Part shown: positions 8,379 through 18,814 of the stretch, one piece after another
How the letters are laid out: each line of letters starts with the position of its first letter
How positions within the stretch are numbered: the first letter of the stretch is position 1
Assembly (NCBI RefSeq): GCF_002086125.1
Contig: NZ_MVHG01000002.1
Location: 136,702 to 200,701, forward strand
Direction of reading: 5' to 3'
Origin: Mycobacterium arosiense ATCC BAA-1401 = DSM 45069
GTDB lineage: Bacteria; Actinomycetota; Actinomycetes; Mycobacteriales; Mycobacteriaceae
DNA: 64,000 bases
The notes under the pieces: model-generated
Database searches by the model: none
What the model saw: the letters and a program-made list of their open reading frames with translations, nothing else
Told to the model about the DNA's origin: nothing
Position numbers and translations under genes: made by a program

Positions 8379-10101
8379 ATTCCGGCTCTGGGCGCCCAAG
8401 CCCGCGCTGGTTCGCCTCGACGTCGACGGCCGGACGCACGCCATGACGCGTTCGGCCGACGGCTGGTGGCATGCGAGCGTGGACACCGCGCCGGACGCCC
8501 GCTACGGCTATCTGCTCGACGACGACCCCACCGTGCTGCCCGACCCGCGGTCACCGCGCCAGCCCGAGGGCGTGCACGCCCGCTCGCAATTGTGGGACCC
8601 GGCCGCCGCGAGGTGGACCGATACAGCCTGGGCCGGGCGCCCCGTCGAGGGCGCGGTGATCTACGAGCTGCACCTGGGCACGTTCACCGAGGCCGGCACC
8701 TTCGACGCCGCCATCGACAAGCTGGACTACCTGGTCGACCTCGGCGTGGACTTCGTCGAGCTGATGCCGGTGAATTCCTTTGCCGGCACTCATGGTTGGG
8801 GATACGACGGCGTGCTGTGGTATAGCGTGCACGAACCCTACGGCGGCCCCGACGGGCTGGTGCGCTTCGTCGACGCCTGCCACGCCAAGGGTTTGGGGGT
8901 GTTGATCGATGCGGTCTTCAACCACCTCGGCCCGTCGGGCAACTACCTGCCGCGCTACGGGCCCTACCTGTCCTCGGCGAGCAACCCGTGGGGCGAGGGC
9001 ATCAACATCGCCGACGCCGACTCCGACGAGGTGCGCCGCTACATCATCGGCTGCGCGCTGCGCTGGATGCGCGATTTCCATGCCGACGGACTGCGCCTGG
9101 ACGCCGTCCACGCACTGGTGGACACCACCGCAATCCATATTCTCGAGGAACTCGCGACCGAAACGGATTGGCTGGCACAGCAATTGGGACGCCCGCTGTC
9201 GCTGATCGCCGAGAGCGACCTGAACGACCCACGGCTGATCACCCCGCGCGAGCGCGGCGGCTACGGCCTGACCGGGCAGTGGGCCGACGACATTCATCAC
9301 GCCATCCACACCGCGGTCTCCGGCGAGCGCCAGGGCTACTACGCCGACTTCGGCAGCCTGGCCACCCTGGACCAGACGCTGCGCCACGGCTTCTTTCACG
9401 CCGCCACCTATTCGTCGTTCCGGCGTCGCCGCCACGGCCGCCCGTTGGACACCAGCGCGAAATCCGGCATCCCGGCCACCCGGCTGGTCGCCTACACCTG
9501 CACGCACGATCAGGTCGGCAACCGGGCCCTGGGTGACCGGCCGTCGCAGAACCTGACTGGTGGCCAGCTGGCGATCAAAGCCGCCCTGGTCCTCGGGTCT
9601 CCTTACACCACCATGCTTTTCATGGGTGAGGAGTATGCGGCGTCGACCCCGTTCCAGTTCTTCAGCTCGCACCCCGAACCGGAACTGGCGAAGGCGACCG
9701 CCGAGGGACGCAAGGCCGAATTCGCCGAACACGGCTGGGACGCCGACGAGATTCCCGACCCGCAGGACCCGCAGACGTTCACCAACTCCAAGTTGAATTG
9801 GGCCGAGGTCGACACCGGCGAGCACGCGCGGCTGCACCGCCTCTACCGCGACCTGATCGCGTTGCGGCGCGACCACCCCGACCTGGCCGACCCCTGGTTG
9901 CAAAACCTGACCGTCGACTACGACGAGGGTCAGGGCTGGATCACCGTTTCGCGCGGGCGGTTGCGCATCGTGTGCAACCTGGGCGCCGAACAGGTGCAGG
10001 TCCCGGTCAGCGGTGACGTGGTGCTGGCGTGGGACGAGCCGGCCGCGGACGCCGACGGCACCGTGTTGCAAGGCCATTCGTTCGCCATCCTGGCGATCTG
10101 A
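8371..10101 (+). CDS. treZ: Maltooligosyl trehalose trehalohydrolase TreZ
   Basis: 576 residues. It cleaves the bond next to the terminal trehalosyl unit, releasing free trehalose and completing the TreXYZ route. An N-terminal beta domain (FRLWAPKPALVRLDVDG) precedes the GH13 barrel. Motifs are DAVFNHLGPSGN (about 180), DGLRLDAVHAL with the nucleophile (about 240), LIAESDLND with the acid Glu (about 279) and CTHDQVGNR (about 378). Trehalose is essential in mycobacteria as a stress protectant and as the carrier of mycolates. The ATG sits inside the end of treY. Confidence 0.95.
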   Translation: MTEFRLWAPKPALVRLDVDGRTHAMTRSADGWWHASVDTAPDARYGYLLDDDPTVLPDPRSPRQPEGVHARSQLWDPAAARWTDTAWAGRPVEGAVIYELHLGTFTEAGTFDAAIDKLDYLVDLGVDFVELMPVNSFAGTHGWGYDGVLWYSVHEPYGGPDGLVRFVDACHAKGLGVLIDAVFNHLGPSGNYLPRYGPYLSSASNPWGEGINIADADSDEVRRYIIGCALRWMRDFHADGLRLDAVHALVDTTAIHILEELATETDWLAQQLGRPLSLIAESDLNDPRLITPRERGGYGLTGQWADDIHHAIHTAVSGERQGYYADFGSLATLDQTLRHGFFHAATYSSFRRRRHGRPLDTSAKSGIPATRLVAYTCTHDQVGNRALGDRPSQNLTGGQLAIKAALVLGSPYTTMLFMGEEYAASTPFQFFSSHPEPELAKATAEGRKAEFAEHGWDADEIPDPQDPQTFTNSKLNWAEVDTGEHARLHRLYRDLIALRRDHPDLADPWLQNLTVDYDEGQGWITVSRGRLRIVCNLGAEQVQVPVSGDVVLAWDEPAADADGTVLQGHSFAILAI

Positions 10102-10157
10102 GCGGGCTGTGGACAACTGAATGGCGGCGGTGCGGGGCAACCCCCGATGATGCGGCC

Positions 10158-10337
10158 ATGAATCAATCCGAATCCGGTCACCCACTGCGACGCATCTGCC
10201 GGCGCAAGCCGAGCCACCGCGCCACGAAGCCGCCGTCGGGCCGGCACACCGTGCGCCACGACATGCCGCCCTATCCCAGCATCGAGCTGTTGTGGAGCGG
10301 TCCCGGGCCCGGCGCCAACGGCGACGAGGGCGCGTGA
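10158..10337 (+). CDS. Small basic hypothetical protein
   Basis: 59 codons from ATG 10158 to TGA 10335-10337. The Arg/His/Pro-rich peptide begins MNQSESGHPLRRICRRKP and ends PSIELLWSGPGPGANGDEGA. I do not recognise it. Support is indirect: third-position G/C is very high after the first few codons, and the stop lies 1 bp from the convergent stop of the next minus-strand gene. No convincing ribosome site is visible, so it could be chance in GC-rich DNA. Confidence 0.4.
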   Translation: MNQSESGHPLRRICRRKPSHRATKPPSGRHTVRHDMPPYPSIELLWSGPGPGANGDEGA

Positions 10338-10338
10338 G

Positions 10339-10593
10339 CTACACGATGGCCCGGCCGGCCGGGCGCACCGCGCGGGCGACCGCGTCGGCGAGTGGGTCGA
10401 TCTCGCCGGCGCTCAGGTCGGAGATCGTGATGCGGATGCCCGCCGGCGTGCGCATCCGGAATCGGCTGTTGGCGTAGTGCCGCTCGGCGGTCGCGACCAG
10501 CTCCCCCGCCACCGGATCGGACCACAAGCCGACGGTCAGCCGCTGCAGGATGTGGCTCACCCAGCCCGGCCCGAGCCGCAACCGAACGTGCAC
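10339..10593 (-). CDS. Hypothetical protein, about 84 residues
   Basis: No family recognised. The protein runs VHVRLRLGPGWVSHI to AVARAVRPAGRAIV and looks like a compact soluble alpha/beta protein. The frame stays open up to an ATG at 10674, but I prefer GTG 10593. It has a GAGG ribosome site about 8 bp upstream, and the longer N-terminus would run antisense through a recognisable gene remnant (10606-10782). Its stop abuts the small plus-strand gene. It lies in the accessory gap between treZ and ilvA where M. tuberculosis has vapBC11. Confidence 0.5.
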   Translation of the reverse strand: MHVRLRLGPGWVSHILQRLTVGLWSDPVAGELVATAERHYANSRFRMRTPAGIRITISDLSAGEIDPLADAVARAVRPAGRAIV

Positions 10594-10605
10594 CCGCTCG
10601 ACCTC

Positions 10606-10782
10606 GTCGAGGTGTCGGCGAAGGTACGCAGTGGCCCGCCCGCGGACGATCCTGAGGACCTGACGCTGCCCCATTGGGCGGGCGTGGTGCCGATGAGCCT
10701 GATGGCCGGACCGCCGGTGCCTGCCGACGACCCGACTCCCGGCACCGCCGTGCCAACGTACTTATCCGACCTCCGACGCTGA
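10606..10782 (+). pseudogene. 3' remnant of a pyridoxamine-phosphate-oxidase-like (PPOX) gene
   Basis: The plus strand encodes VEVSAKVRSGPPADDPEDL and then LPHWAGVVPMSLMAGPPVP, ending in TGA 10780-10782. AKVR(S/T)GPP..D and W.GV(V/L)P are typical of the C-terminal end of PPOX-fold FMN proteins. No matching N-terminal two-thirds (roughly 120 residues in such proteins) lies upstream in any frame; that DNA is occupied by the opposite-strand gene. I read it as a decayed fragment. A database search of these 55 residues would settle it. Confidence 0.5.
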
Positions 10783-11670
10783 GCCGCGTGCGCGTCGGGT
10801 GTTGTCCCACCAAATTCCGACGAGCATGACGCTGCCGGCCCAGGCCATCCCGAGCAGCCAGCCGGACAGCACATCGCTGACGTAATGGACTCCCAGATAG
10901 ACGCGGGAAAACCCGACCACGAACGTCACGCCGGCCGCCATCGCCCACACCATCACGCGCCCGGTCCACCACGGGACGAGCCAGCGGGTCAGCATCCACG
11001 CGGCGATGACCAGGCTCGCGGCGGTGCCGGTCGCGTGTCCGGACGGAAACGAATACCCGTCCGCGTCGATCAGGGCGAACGGCAGCGCCGGGCGTTCCCG
11101 GCCTACCAAGACCTTGGCCGTGAACAGCACCAGGGGAATGCCCACGCCGGCAACCAGGGCGAGCACCACCGGCCGCCACGACCTGCACCGCCAACCGGCA
11201 ACGACCGAGATCGGCAAGGCGACCGCGCCCAGAAACAGCGGACTGCCCGCGACGGTGACCACGCTCAGGGCGGTGGTCAGCCACAGATCGCGGTGGGTCG
11301 CAAGCCACCGCGTCACCGGTTGGTCGAAGCCGGCGATGCCGTCGCCCTCGAGCACGTCGTCGAGCACCTCGGTGAAGCCGACCGCCAGCGCCACAACCAC
11401 GAGCAGCCCGAGCAGCAATGCCACACCGGCGACCTCGCTCACCCGCAACCGACGCGCCAGCGCCCACCGCCTGGCGGCGATCCGGTCGCGCACCCAGGTC
11501 AGCGTCTCGCCGATCACGGGCGCGTGGGACACCCTCTCCCGCAGGGCGATCAACAGCCGTCCGCGCCGGGCGATCACTATCGCCGCCCACGCCAGCAGAA
11601 CGAGGCAAGCCACCAGCCCGGCGCTGACCAGGCCGAAACCGCTGGTGCCGGGTCCATACGGCGGGCGCAT
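10762..11670 (-). CDS. PAP2-family membrane phosphatase
   Basis: 302 residues with about eight hydrophobic segments. All three PAP2 signature blocks are present: KVLVGRERP, SFPSGHATG (His nucleophile region) and SRVYLGVHYVSD (catalytic His and Asp). Such enzymes dephosphorylate lipid phosphates such as phosphatidic acid, undecaprenyl pyrophosphate or decaprenyl-phosphoribose intermediates; the substrate here is unknown. The ATG is 18 bp downstream of the ilvA stop, so it is probably cotranscribed with ilvA. It is not in the equivalent place in M. tuberculosis, where the gap holds vapBC11. Confidence 0.85.
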   Translation of the reverse strand: MRPPYGPGTSGFGLVSAGLVACLVLLAWAAIVIARRGRLLIALRERVSHAPVIGETLTWVRDRIAARRWALARRLRVSEVAGVALLLGLLVVVALAVGFTEVLDDVLEGDGIAGFDQPVTRWLATHRDLWLTTALSVVTVAGSPLFLGAVALPISVVAGWRCRSWRPVVLALVAGVGIPLVLFTAKVLVGRERPALPFALIDADGYSFPSGHATGTAASLVIAAWMLTRWLVPWWTGRVMVWAMAAGVTFVVGFSRVYLGVHYVSDVLSGWLLGMAWAGSVMLVGIWWDNTRRARGSASEVG

Positions 11671-11688
11671 GTATCGCGGCCCCGCCCG

Positions 11689-12972
11689 CTAGAGCAGCAG
11701 GTAGCGGTAGGCCGGCGAGCCCGGTTTCAGGGACTCGACGTGCAACTCGGTCGCACGCATCCGGGCCAGCAGGCCGTCCAGGTCGGCCGAGGATCCCAAT
11801 TGGATGCCGACCAGCGCCTCGCCGGTCTCCCGGTTGTTGCGCTTGACGTACTCGAAGAGGGTGATGTCGTCGTTCGGTCCGAGCACGGTGTCCAGGAAGC
11901 GGCGCAGCGCGCCGGGCTCCTGGGGGAAGTCCACCAGGAAGTAGTGCTTGAGGCCGAGGTGCACCAGCGAGCGCTCGAGCACTTCGCCGTAGCGCGACAC
12001 GTCGTTGTTGCCGCCCGAGATCAGGCACACCACCGTCGAACCGGGCTCGATGTCGGCGCCGAGCAAGCCGGTGACCGACAGCGCGCCCGCGGGCTCGGCG
12101 ATGATGCCCTCGTTCTGATAGAGGTCGAGCATCGCGGTGCACACCGCGCCCTCGTCGACCGAGGTGATCGAGACCATGTCGCCGGCGGCCGCCAGCGCGG
12201 CGTAGGTCAGGTCACCGGCCCGCCGCACCGCGGCGCCGTCGACGAACTGGTCGACGTCGTCCAGCGTCACCGGCTCGCCGGCAGACAGCGCGGCCATCAT
12301 CGCCGCGGCGCCGGCCGGCTCGACGCCCAGCACCGAGGTGTTGGTCGTCCGCTCGGCGAGGTAGGTGGTGATGCCGGCGATGCAGCCCCCGCCGCCGACG
12401 GGGACCACCACCAGGTCCGGCTCCTGGCCGAGCTGATCGAGCAGTTCGGCGGCGATGGTGCCCTGACCCGCCATGGTGCGCAGATCGTCATACGGCGGCA
12501 CCAGCGTGGCGCCGGTGCTGGCCACGTCGGCCAGGGCCGCCTCGGCCGCCAGGTCGTAGGTGCTGCCACCGACGATCAGGTCGATGAAGTCGCCGCCGTG
12601 GTAACGGATCCGGTCGCGCTTCTGCATGGGCGTCTTGGCCGGCACGTAGACGCGCCCGTGCACCTGCAACGCCCGGCACGCGTAGGCGAAGCCCTGCGCG
12701 TGGTTGCCCGCCGACGAACACACCACACCGGCGGCCAGCTCCGCCTCGGACAGCTGGACCAGCAGGTTGTAGGCGCCGCGCAGCTTGTAGGAGCGCACGA
12801 TCTGTAGGTCCTCGCGCTTGAGGTAGACCTGCGCGCCGGTGATCGCCGACAACCGGTCGCTGAACTGCAACGGGGTGGCCGTGACCACCGCAGCGATCCG
12901 CTTGGCCGCGTCGTCGATGTCAGCCGCGGATAGCGGCGACACGCTCGGACTCTGGCTCAATTCGGCAGACAC
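11689..12972 (-). CDS. ilvA: Threonine ammonia-lyase (biosynthetic threonine dehydratase)
   Basis: 427 residues. It deaminates L-threonine to 2-oxobutanoate, the first committed step of isoleucine synthesis, in the cytosol. The fold-type II PLP domain shows the Schiff-base lysine in RSYKLRGAYN (K63), SSAGNHAQG, and the phosphate-binding loop PVGGGGCIAG (about 190). The C-terminal ~90 residues (HYFLVDFPQEPGALRRFLD...) form one ACT-like regulatory domain, consistent with isoleucine feedback. The length equals M. tuberculosis IlvA (Rv1559). Confidence 0.95.
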   Translation of the reverse strand: MSAELSQSPSVSPLSAADIDDAAKRIAAVVTATPLQFSDRLSAITGAQVYLKREDLQIVRSYKLRGAYNLLVQLSEAELAAGVVCSSAGNHAQGFAYACRALQVHGRVYVPAKTPMQKRDRIRYHGGDFIDLIVGGSTYDLAAEAALADVASTGATLVPPYDDLRTMAGQGTIAAELLDQLGQEPDLVVVPVGGGGCIAGITTYLAERTTNTSVLGVEPAGAAAMMAALSAGEPVTLDDVDQFVDGAAVRRAGDLTYAALAAAGDMVSITSVDEGAVCTAMLDLYQNEGIIAEPAGALSVTGLLGADIEPGSTVVCLISGGNNDVSRYGEVLERSLVHLGLKHYFLVDFPQEPGALRRFLDTVLGPNDDITLFEYVKRNNRETGEALVGIQLGSSADLDGLLARMRATELHVESLKPGSPAYRYLLL

Positions 12973-13010
12973 TGATCAATGGTGCCACGACAGCCGACGA
13001 ACTCAAGAAC

Positions 13011-13448
13011 TCAGCCGACCGGGGTCAGCACGAACACCGGGATCTGGCGGTCTGTCTTGGTCTGGTACTCGGCATAGGCTGGCCACGCCGCCACGGCGCG
13101 CTCCCACCAAATCGCCTTCTCCTCGCCGAAGACCTCGCGGGCGTCGTAATCGCGGGTCACCGAGCCGTCCTGCAGCTCGACGCGGGGGTTCTTCTTGATG
13201 TTGTGGTACCAGACCGGGTTTTTCGGCGCCCCGCCCAAGGAGGCGACGACCGCGTACTGGCCGTCGTGTTCGACGCGCATCAGCGGCGTCTTGCGCAGTT
13301 TGCCGGTCTTGGCGCCGACCGTGGTCAGCAGGATGATCGGCTTGCCCTGCATGTCGGCGGCCTCGGCGCCCCCCGACTCGGCGTATTTGTCAGCTTGCTC
13401 GCGAGACCAATCCAACGGCGACGGTGCATATTCTCCGGTAAGCGGCAT
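13011..13448 (-). CDS. F420-dependent nitroreductase-family protein (Ddn-like, Rv1558-like)
   Basis: 145 residues starting [14 protein letters not shown]. It belongs to the deazaflavin (F420)-dependent Ddn/FDOR family. The core [29 protein letters not shown] followed by [20 protein letters not shown] is the signature segment that binds the F420 phosphate tail. Close relatives reduce quinones or nitro compounds with F420H2. ATG 13448 gives the family length. It lies 44 bp downstream of a TetR gene on the same strand and may share its transcript. Confidence 0.88.
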   Translation of the reverse strand: MPLTGEYAPSPLDWSREQADKYAESGGAEAADMQGKPIILLTTVGAKTGKLRKTPLMRVEHDGQYAVVASLGGAPKNPVWYHNIKKNPRVELQDGSVTRDYDAREVFGEEKAIWWERAVAAWPAYAEYQTKTDRQIPVFVLTPVG

Positions 13449-13492
13449 GACAATTACTTTAGGCGCGGAATTCGCGATCCGGCGCGGCCGAA

Positions 13493-14050
13493 TCACGGCG
13501 CCGAACCGGTGAGATAGTGCGCCAGCACCGGGCGCAGCCATTCGGTCAACGTCGCGTCGTCCATCGCGACCAGCGCGGGTACCCCGACGACGTTGCGCGC
13601 CATGGCGATTCCCAGCACCTGCGATCCCACCATCGCGGTCCGCTCGGCGGGCTGGTCGGGGGTGACGGTGCTCAGCGCCGGGGCGACCTTTTCGACGAAC
13701 ACCTCCAGTAGCGCGTCGGCGGCCGCCCGGTTGGTCGCGGCCGCACGCAGCAGCGGCAGGAACGGACCGCTCGGGTCCCACACCCGGATGAGAAACGGCA
13801 CCAGGATGTCGGCGATGCGTTCCGGCGCGACGCCGGTCAGGTCGGGAAAGGTGATGTCGAGCCGCGAGACGGCGGCGAACAGGCCGGCCTTGTTGCCGAA
13901 ATAGTGCATGACGAGCGCCGGATCGACGCCGGCCTCGGCCGCGATCGCACGGATGGTGGTCCGCTCGAAGCCGTGGGCGGAGAACAGGGTCCGCGCCGAA
14001 CTCAGGATCGTCGCGCGGGTGACCTTGCCGTCGCGGGTTTTGCCGGCCAT
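13493..14050 (-). CDS. TetR-family transcriptional repressor
   Basis: 185 residues. The N-terminal helix-turn-helix reads [47 protein letters not shown] (about 11-57), a standard TetR DNA-binding domain. The remainder is the divergent all-helical ligand domain, matching the QacR/tetR_C-type form. It is divergent from a two-gene monooxygenase operon. Two copies of the same 15-bp palindrome lie in the 96-bp gap, one only 13 bp before this start, so autorepression and control of the operon are both likely. The inducer is probably an aromatic compound handled by the monooxygenase (inference). Confidence 0.9.
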   Translation of the reverse strand: MAGKTRDGKVTRATILSSARTLFSAHGFERTTIRAIAAEAGVDPALVMHYFGNKAGLFAAVSRLDITFPDLTGVAPERIADILVPFLIRVWDPSGPFLPLLRAAATNRAAADALLEVFVEKVAPALSTVTPDQPAERTAMVGSQVLGIAMARNVVGVPALVAMDDATLTEWLRPVLAHYLTGSAP

Positions 14051-14063
14051 GCCGAAATTTTAG

Positions 14064-14078
14064 TTCAACAACTGTTGA
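14064..14078. promoter_or_regulatory. TetR operator copy 1
   Basis: TTCAACAACTGTTGA, an imperfect dyad with TCAACA/TGTTGA arms, is repeated almost exactly at 14107-14122. It sits 13 bp before the TetR start codon, so bound repressor would block its own transcription. That this regulator binds here is inference from position and symmetry. Confidence 0.75.
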
Positions 14079-14106
14079 CATTGCCAGCGGCCCGGCTTAC
14101 GTTGAT

Positions 14107-14122
14107 TTCAACAACTGTTGAA
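14107..14122. promoter_or_regulatory. TetR operator copy 2
   Basis: TTCAACAACTGTTGAA, the same sequence as copy 1 with one more symmetric base, starts 43 bp downstream of copy 1 (about four helical turns). It lies 24 bp before the start of the divergent operon, just ahead of the GAGGAGG ribosome site at 14134-14140. The spacing allows cooperative control of both promoters. Confidence 0.75.
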
Positions 14123-14146
14123 CCGAGCTCGTCGAGGAGGATCAAC

Positions 14147-14550
14147 ATGACCGTGACGGTCATTCAGATCGGGCTCGATCCTGACGAGATCGACTACTCG
14201 TCGCCGGAGTTCAACCAGTTCGCGGGCCTGACAAAGGCGGGGCTGCGGGCCGCCAACGACGACAATGTCGCCGGTCTGCGCGCCGCGGGCTACCAGGTCG
14301 ACAACTGCCTGATCGAATTCGGCCCCGCCGGTGCCGACAAGGCCGCAAAGTGGCTGCGCGCCAAGCGCTACGACGCCGTGTTGATCGGCGCCGGGATCCG
14401 CCTGGTCGCCGGCAACACCCTGCTGTTTGAGTCGATCGTCAACATCGCGCACACCACCCAGCCCGGCTGCCGCTTCGTCTTCAACCGGGCAGCGCAATCC
14501 ACCCCCGGCGACATCCGTCGCTGGTATCCCGAACCGGAAGGAGCCTGCCG

Positions 14551-14554
<4 letters not shown>
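14147..14554 (+). CDS. Conserved hypothetical protein, first gene of TetR-controlled operon
   Basis: 135 residues. The ATG has a strong GAGGAGG site 6 bp upstream. The sequence (MTVTVIQIGLDPDEIDYSS..., YDAVLIGAGIRL, FESIVNIAHTTQPGCRFVFN) suggests a small alpha/beta nucleotide-fold or flavodoxin-like protein, but I cannot name a family. Its stop overlaps the start of the FAD monooxygenase in an ATGA, so the two products are made together and probably act in one reaction or detoxification step. Confidence 0.8.
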
Positions 14555-16016
<1,462 letters not shown>

Positions 16017-16020
<4 letters not shown>

Positions 16021-16802
16021 TCCGCGTTCTCGGGTTGGTGTGCGGCGAAAGGCCGGAGCCGGCGGCGGGTCTGATGATCGTCGGCGCCGGGCTCGCCGTC
16101 GCTGTGCCGGCCGCGCGTGTAATCGCCCTGCCACGGCACTTTCTCGTTGGGCGCCCCGCCCGCGGCCTCCTGTTCGCGGCCCAGCGCGCCGCGCGAGCCG
16201 AGGAAGTGCTCGTGCTTGCGGTGCAGTTCCTCGTCGGATTCGATGGGGCGCAGTTCGGGCGCGAACTCTTCCAGCTCGGCCCGGCGCTGGGGCACGATCA
16301 TGCAGATGGGCTCGTCGATCTCGAATCGCACCGGCATGAACTCGCGGGTGAATTTCCAGTTCATGCTGAAACTCGAGCTGGACCAATCCGTTTCGACAAT
16401 GCCCTCCAGCGGGGAGATGGCGTCCTTCGGATGGTTGGCCGGCCCGCGGACCAGCAGGTTGTAGCCCGGCGGGGTGCGGAACAGAATCGGCAGGTGCCAG
16501 GTCAAGATGCCGTAGCCGAAGTGGCTGGACGGCAGGAACTGACCGCTGTCGCGGGTGTCGGGCGCGATCATCAGGTTCGTGCGGTCATTGCCGCCCATCC
16601 ACGTCGCGGTGAACGCGCTGCGGTTGCGCACCTCCCAGCCGCTCTGGTTGGCGATCAGCATCGGCAGACACCGGTGCGGCCAGCCCTGACGGATCTCCGA
16701 CATCCACGTTCGGCCGATCGGCGCGGGGCTGACCGGCGGTGCGATGTCGTGGGTGATGTACCCGATCAGCGGGCGGGATTGCCCGCCGGATCTCTCGCTC
16801 AT
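16017..16802 (-). CDS. DUF6065-type hypothetical protein
   Basis: 261 residues, soluble. The core contains conserved-looking aromatic blocks (TWHLPILFRTPPGYNLLVRGPANHPKD, ISPLEGIVETDW, PVRFEIDEPICMIVPQ), which I associate with the DUF6065 family, perhaps a cupin-like or 2OG-oxygenase-like fold. The last ~60 residues are charged and low complexity. ATG 16802 was chosen over the adjacent GTG 16805 for its spacing from GAGG. The 3' end overlaps the convergent FAD monooxygenase by 4 bp. It occupies part of the place where M. tuberculosis has frdABCD. Confidence 0.65.
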
Positions 16803-16921
16803 CACAACCTCGCTTCACCGGCCGCTATCGAACACCGCCGACCCTCACCGACGTCGCCAACGCACTATCGCGATCAAACGTTAACGGTCCGTGAACCGCA
16901 TCGCCCGCGCAGCGCGAGCGA

Positions 16922-18814
16922 TCACCGGGTCCCGGCCAGCTCCGCGATGGTATTCACCCGCCGGACGGCCGCCGCGATCTCCTCGGCGAACTCACGGCGG
17001 CGCCGGGCGATATCCAGGTCCGCCACGCCGTCCACCAGTTCACGATGCCGGGCCAATCGCAGCGCGGTCTTGAACAACTCCATCGACCTCGACTCGGCGC
17101 TGGCGATCCTGCGTTGCAGCTCCCATTGCTTGCCGACCTCGAGACATTCGGCGAGAAACGCGTCCTCATCGAACGATTCGTCGTCGTAGTCGGCGAGCCG
17201 GTCGGCGACGATGTGGTAGGCGTCGAGGAACGGGCGCAGCACCAGGTGCGCCAGCAGCAGGTCGGCCTTTTCCAGCAGGCCGCGCACGTCGGCCGCGACG
17301 GCCGCCTTGCTGGTGTCATCCACCCGGCCGAGCAGGCGCACCTCGTCGGCAAGCTCCTTCTCGAATTGCGCTCGCGCGGAGAACAAGAACTCGAATTTCA
17401 GCAGTTCGCGCAGTTTCAGCGCCTCATCGCGCACAGCGCTGGGTTGGACCAGCCCGTCGACCGAGCCCTCGGCGTCCTCCGTGGCGGCCAGCAGTGCCGT
17501 CTCGGCGATCGCGCGATCGACCACGATGTGAATGGCGGCGTTGCGGTAGAAGGCGGCGACCAGGTGCTGCTCCGCCCCGATGCCCCAGACCGGTTCGGTG
17601 CCCGCGTCGTACACGCTGACCACGCCGGAGGCGACCAGCTGGTGCAGGGTCCAGCGGATGGTCGAGCGGTTGGTCAGGTCGGCGGCGCCGGCCACCTTCC
17701 AGTTGCGCGCCGCGATATAGCTCGCCAGCGGTCGCACGGTGGCCAGGACCTCGCTGATGGACAGGGAGCGGTCGGCGCCCAGCAGGGCGAGGCTCACCAC
17801 CGCGGTCGGGGTGACGGGCGTGGCGCGGTTGATCCGGTGTTCGACGTCCAGCGCGATGCGTTCGATCTCGGTGCTGGCGCCGGACTCCTCGGCGCGCAGT
17901 TCCTCGAGGCGCTTGCGCAGCGGCAGTGGTTCACCGAAGTCCAGGTAGGCGCGGCCGAGCCGCTCGCCCTGCTGTCGCGCCAGCCGGACCAGGAAGCGGA
18001 AGTCTTCCGGCCGCTTCGTGGCGCCGTAGGCCTCGGTGGTCATGGTCGCCACCTCGTGCAGCTGGTCGTACACGATCGACGTCGGCACCAAATACACTTC
18101 GGGACCGTCGATTTCGTCGACAGCGTCGCTGATGTATCGCAGAATTCCGAACACCGGCGGCCGCAGCTTGCCGGTCCTGGTCCGGCCGCCTTCGATGGAC
18201 CAGGTCAGGTTGGCGTGGTTTAGCACCAGCTGCGCGGCGTAGGCGCGCAACACGAAGCGGTAGACGGGAATGTCCTTGGTCTGCCGACGGATGAAGATGG
18301 TTCCGGTGCGCTTGGCCCAGGAGCCCATCGGGAAGAAATTCAAATTGGCGCCGCCGAAGGTCAGCGCGGGCGATAACCGGTTGGCCTGGATCACCTCGGG
18401 CAACAGCAGCCCATCCAGATAGGAACGATGCGAAAAGGCAAACGCCAGTGTGGCTTTGCGGTCCAGCTTGCGCAACTGGGCGATCTGGTCCTCGTCGGTC
18501 AGCACGTCGTAGGCGCGCATCAGCCAGCAACTGAAGCTGCGCCAGGCCTTTATCGCCCGCTCATCGAGCGAGGGCGCCATCTCACGCAAGTAGCAGGCAG
18601 CCTCGGCGCGCACGCCGTTCAGATCGCGTCCGAGCTCGTGGGCCAGCCGGCCCAGCCGCTCGTCATACCAGGGCGCGCCCAGCAAATCGACGACCTCGGC
18701 CGGATCGGTAGACAGCGGTGACGTCGATTCCTCGACAATGCCGGTGCGCTGCAGCAGCTTTCGGAATCCGATCCGGCCCAGTTCGCGGGCCGCGCCCGCC
18801 GGTCCGCCGATCAT
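16922..18814 (-). CDS. plsB1: Glycerol-3-phosphate acyltransferase PlsB1
   Basis: 630 residues. It transfers a fatty acyl group to sn-glycerol-3-phosphate, the first step of phospholipid and triacylglycerol synthesis, at the membrane. The acyltransferase HX4D motif is SHRSYLDG (H129, D134). Block II is GGANLNFFPMGSWAKRTGTIFIRR (about 153-176), and IEGGRTRTGK and VPTSIVYD follow as blocks III and IV. The length matches Rv1551. It overlaps the stop of fadD11 in an ATGA, so acyl activation and acyl transfer are coupled in one operon. Confidence 0.92.
   Translation of the reverse strand: MIGGPAGAARELGRIGFRKLLQRTGIVEESTSPLSTDPAEVVDLLGAPWYDERLGRLAHELGRDLNGVRAEAACYLREMAPSLDERAIKAWRSFSCWLMRAYDVLTDEDQIAQLRKLDRKATLAFAFSHRSYLDGLLLPEVIQANRLSPALTFGGANLNFFPMGSWAKRTGTIFIRRQTKDIPVYRFVLRAYAAQLVLNHANLTWSIEGGRTRTGKLRPPVFGILRYISDAVDEIDGPEVYLVPTSIVYDQLHEVATMTTEAYGATKRPEDFRFLVRLARQQGERLGRAYLDFGEPLPLRKRLEELRAEESGASTEIERIALDVEHRINRATPVTPTAVVSLALLGADRSLSISEVLATVRPLASYIAARNWKVAGAADLTNRSTIRWTLHQLVASGVVSVYDAGTEPVWGIGAEQHLVAAFYRNAAIHIVVDRAIAETALLAATEDAEGSVDGLVQPSAVRDEALKLRELLKFEFLFSARAQFEKELADEVRLLGRVDDTSKAAVAADVRGLLEKADLLLAHLVLRPFLDAYHIVADRLADYDDESFDEDAFLAECLEVGKQWELQRRIASAESRSMELFKTALRLARHRELVDGVADLDIARRRREFAEEIAAAVRRVNTIAELAGTR

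Noticed and set aside
13011..14081. A 356-residue protein covering the TetR region and the Ddn-like gene
   Set aside because: The first two-thirds are an off-frame reading of the TetR gene; ATG 13448 gives the normal family length.
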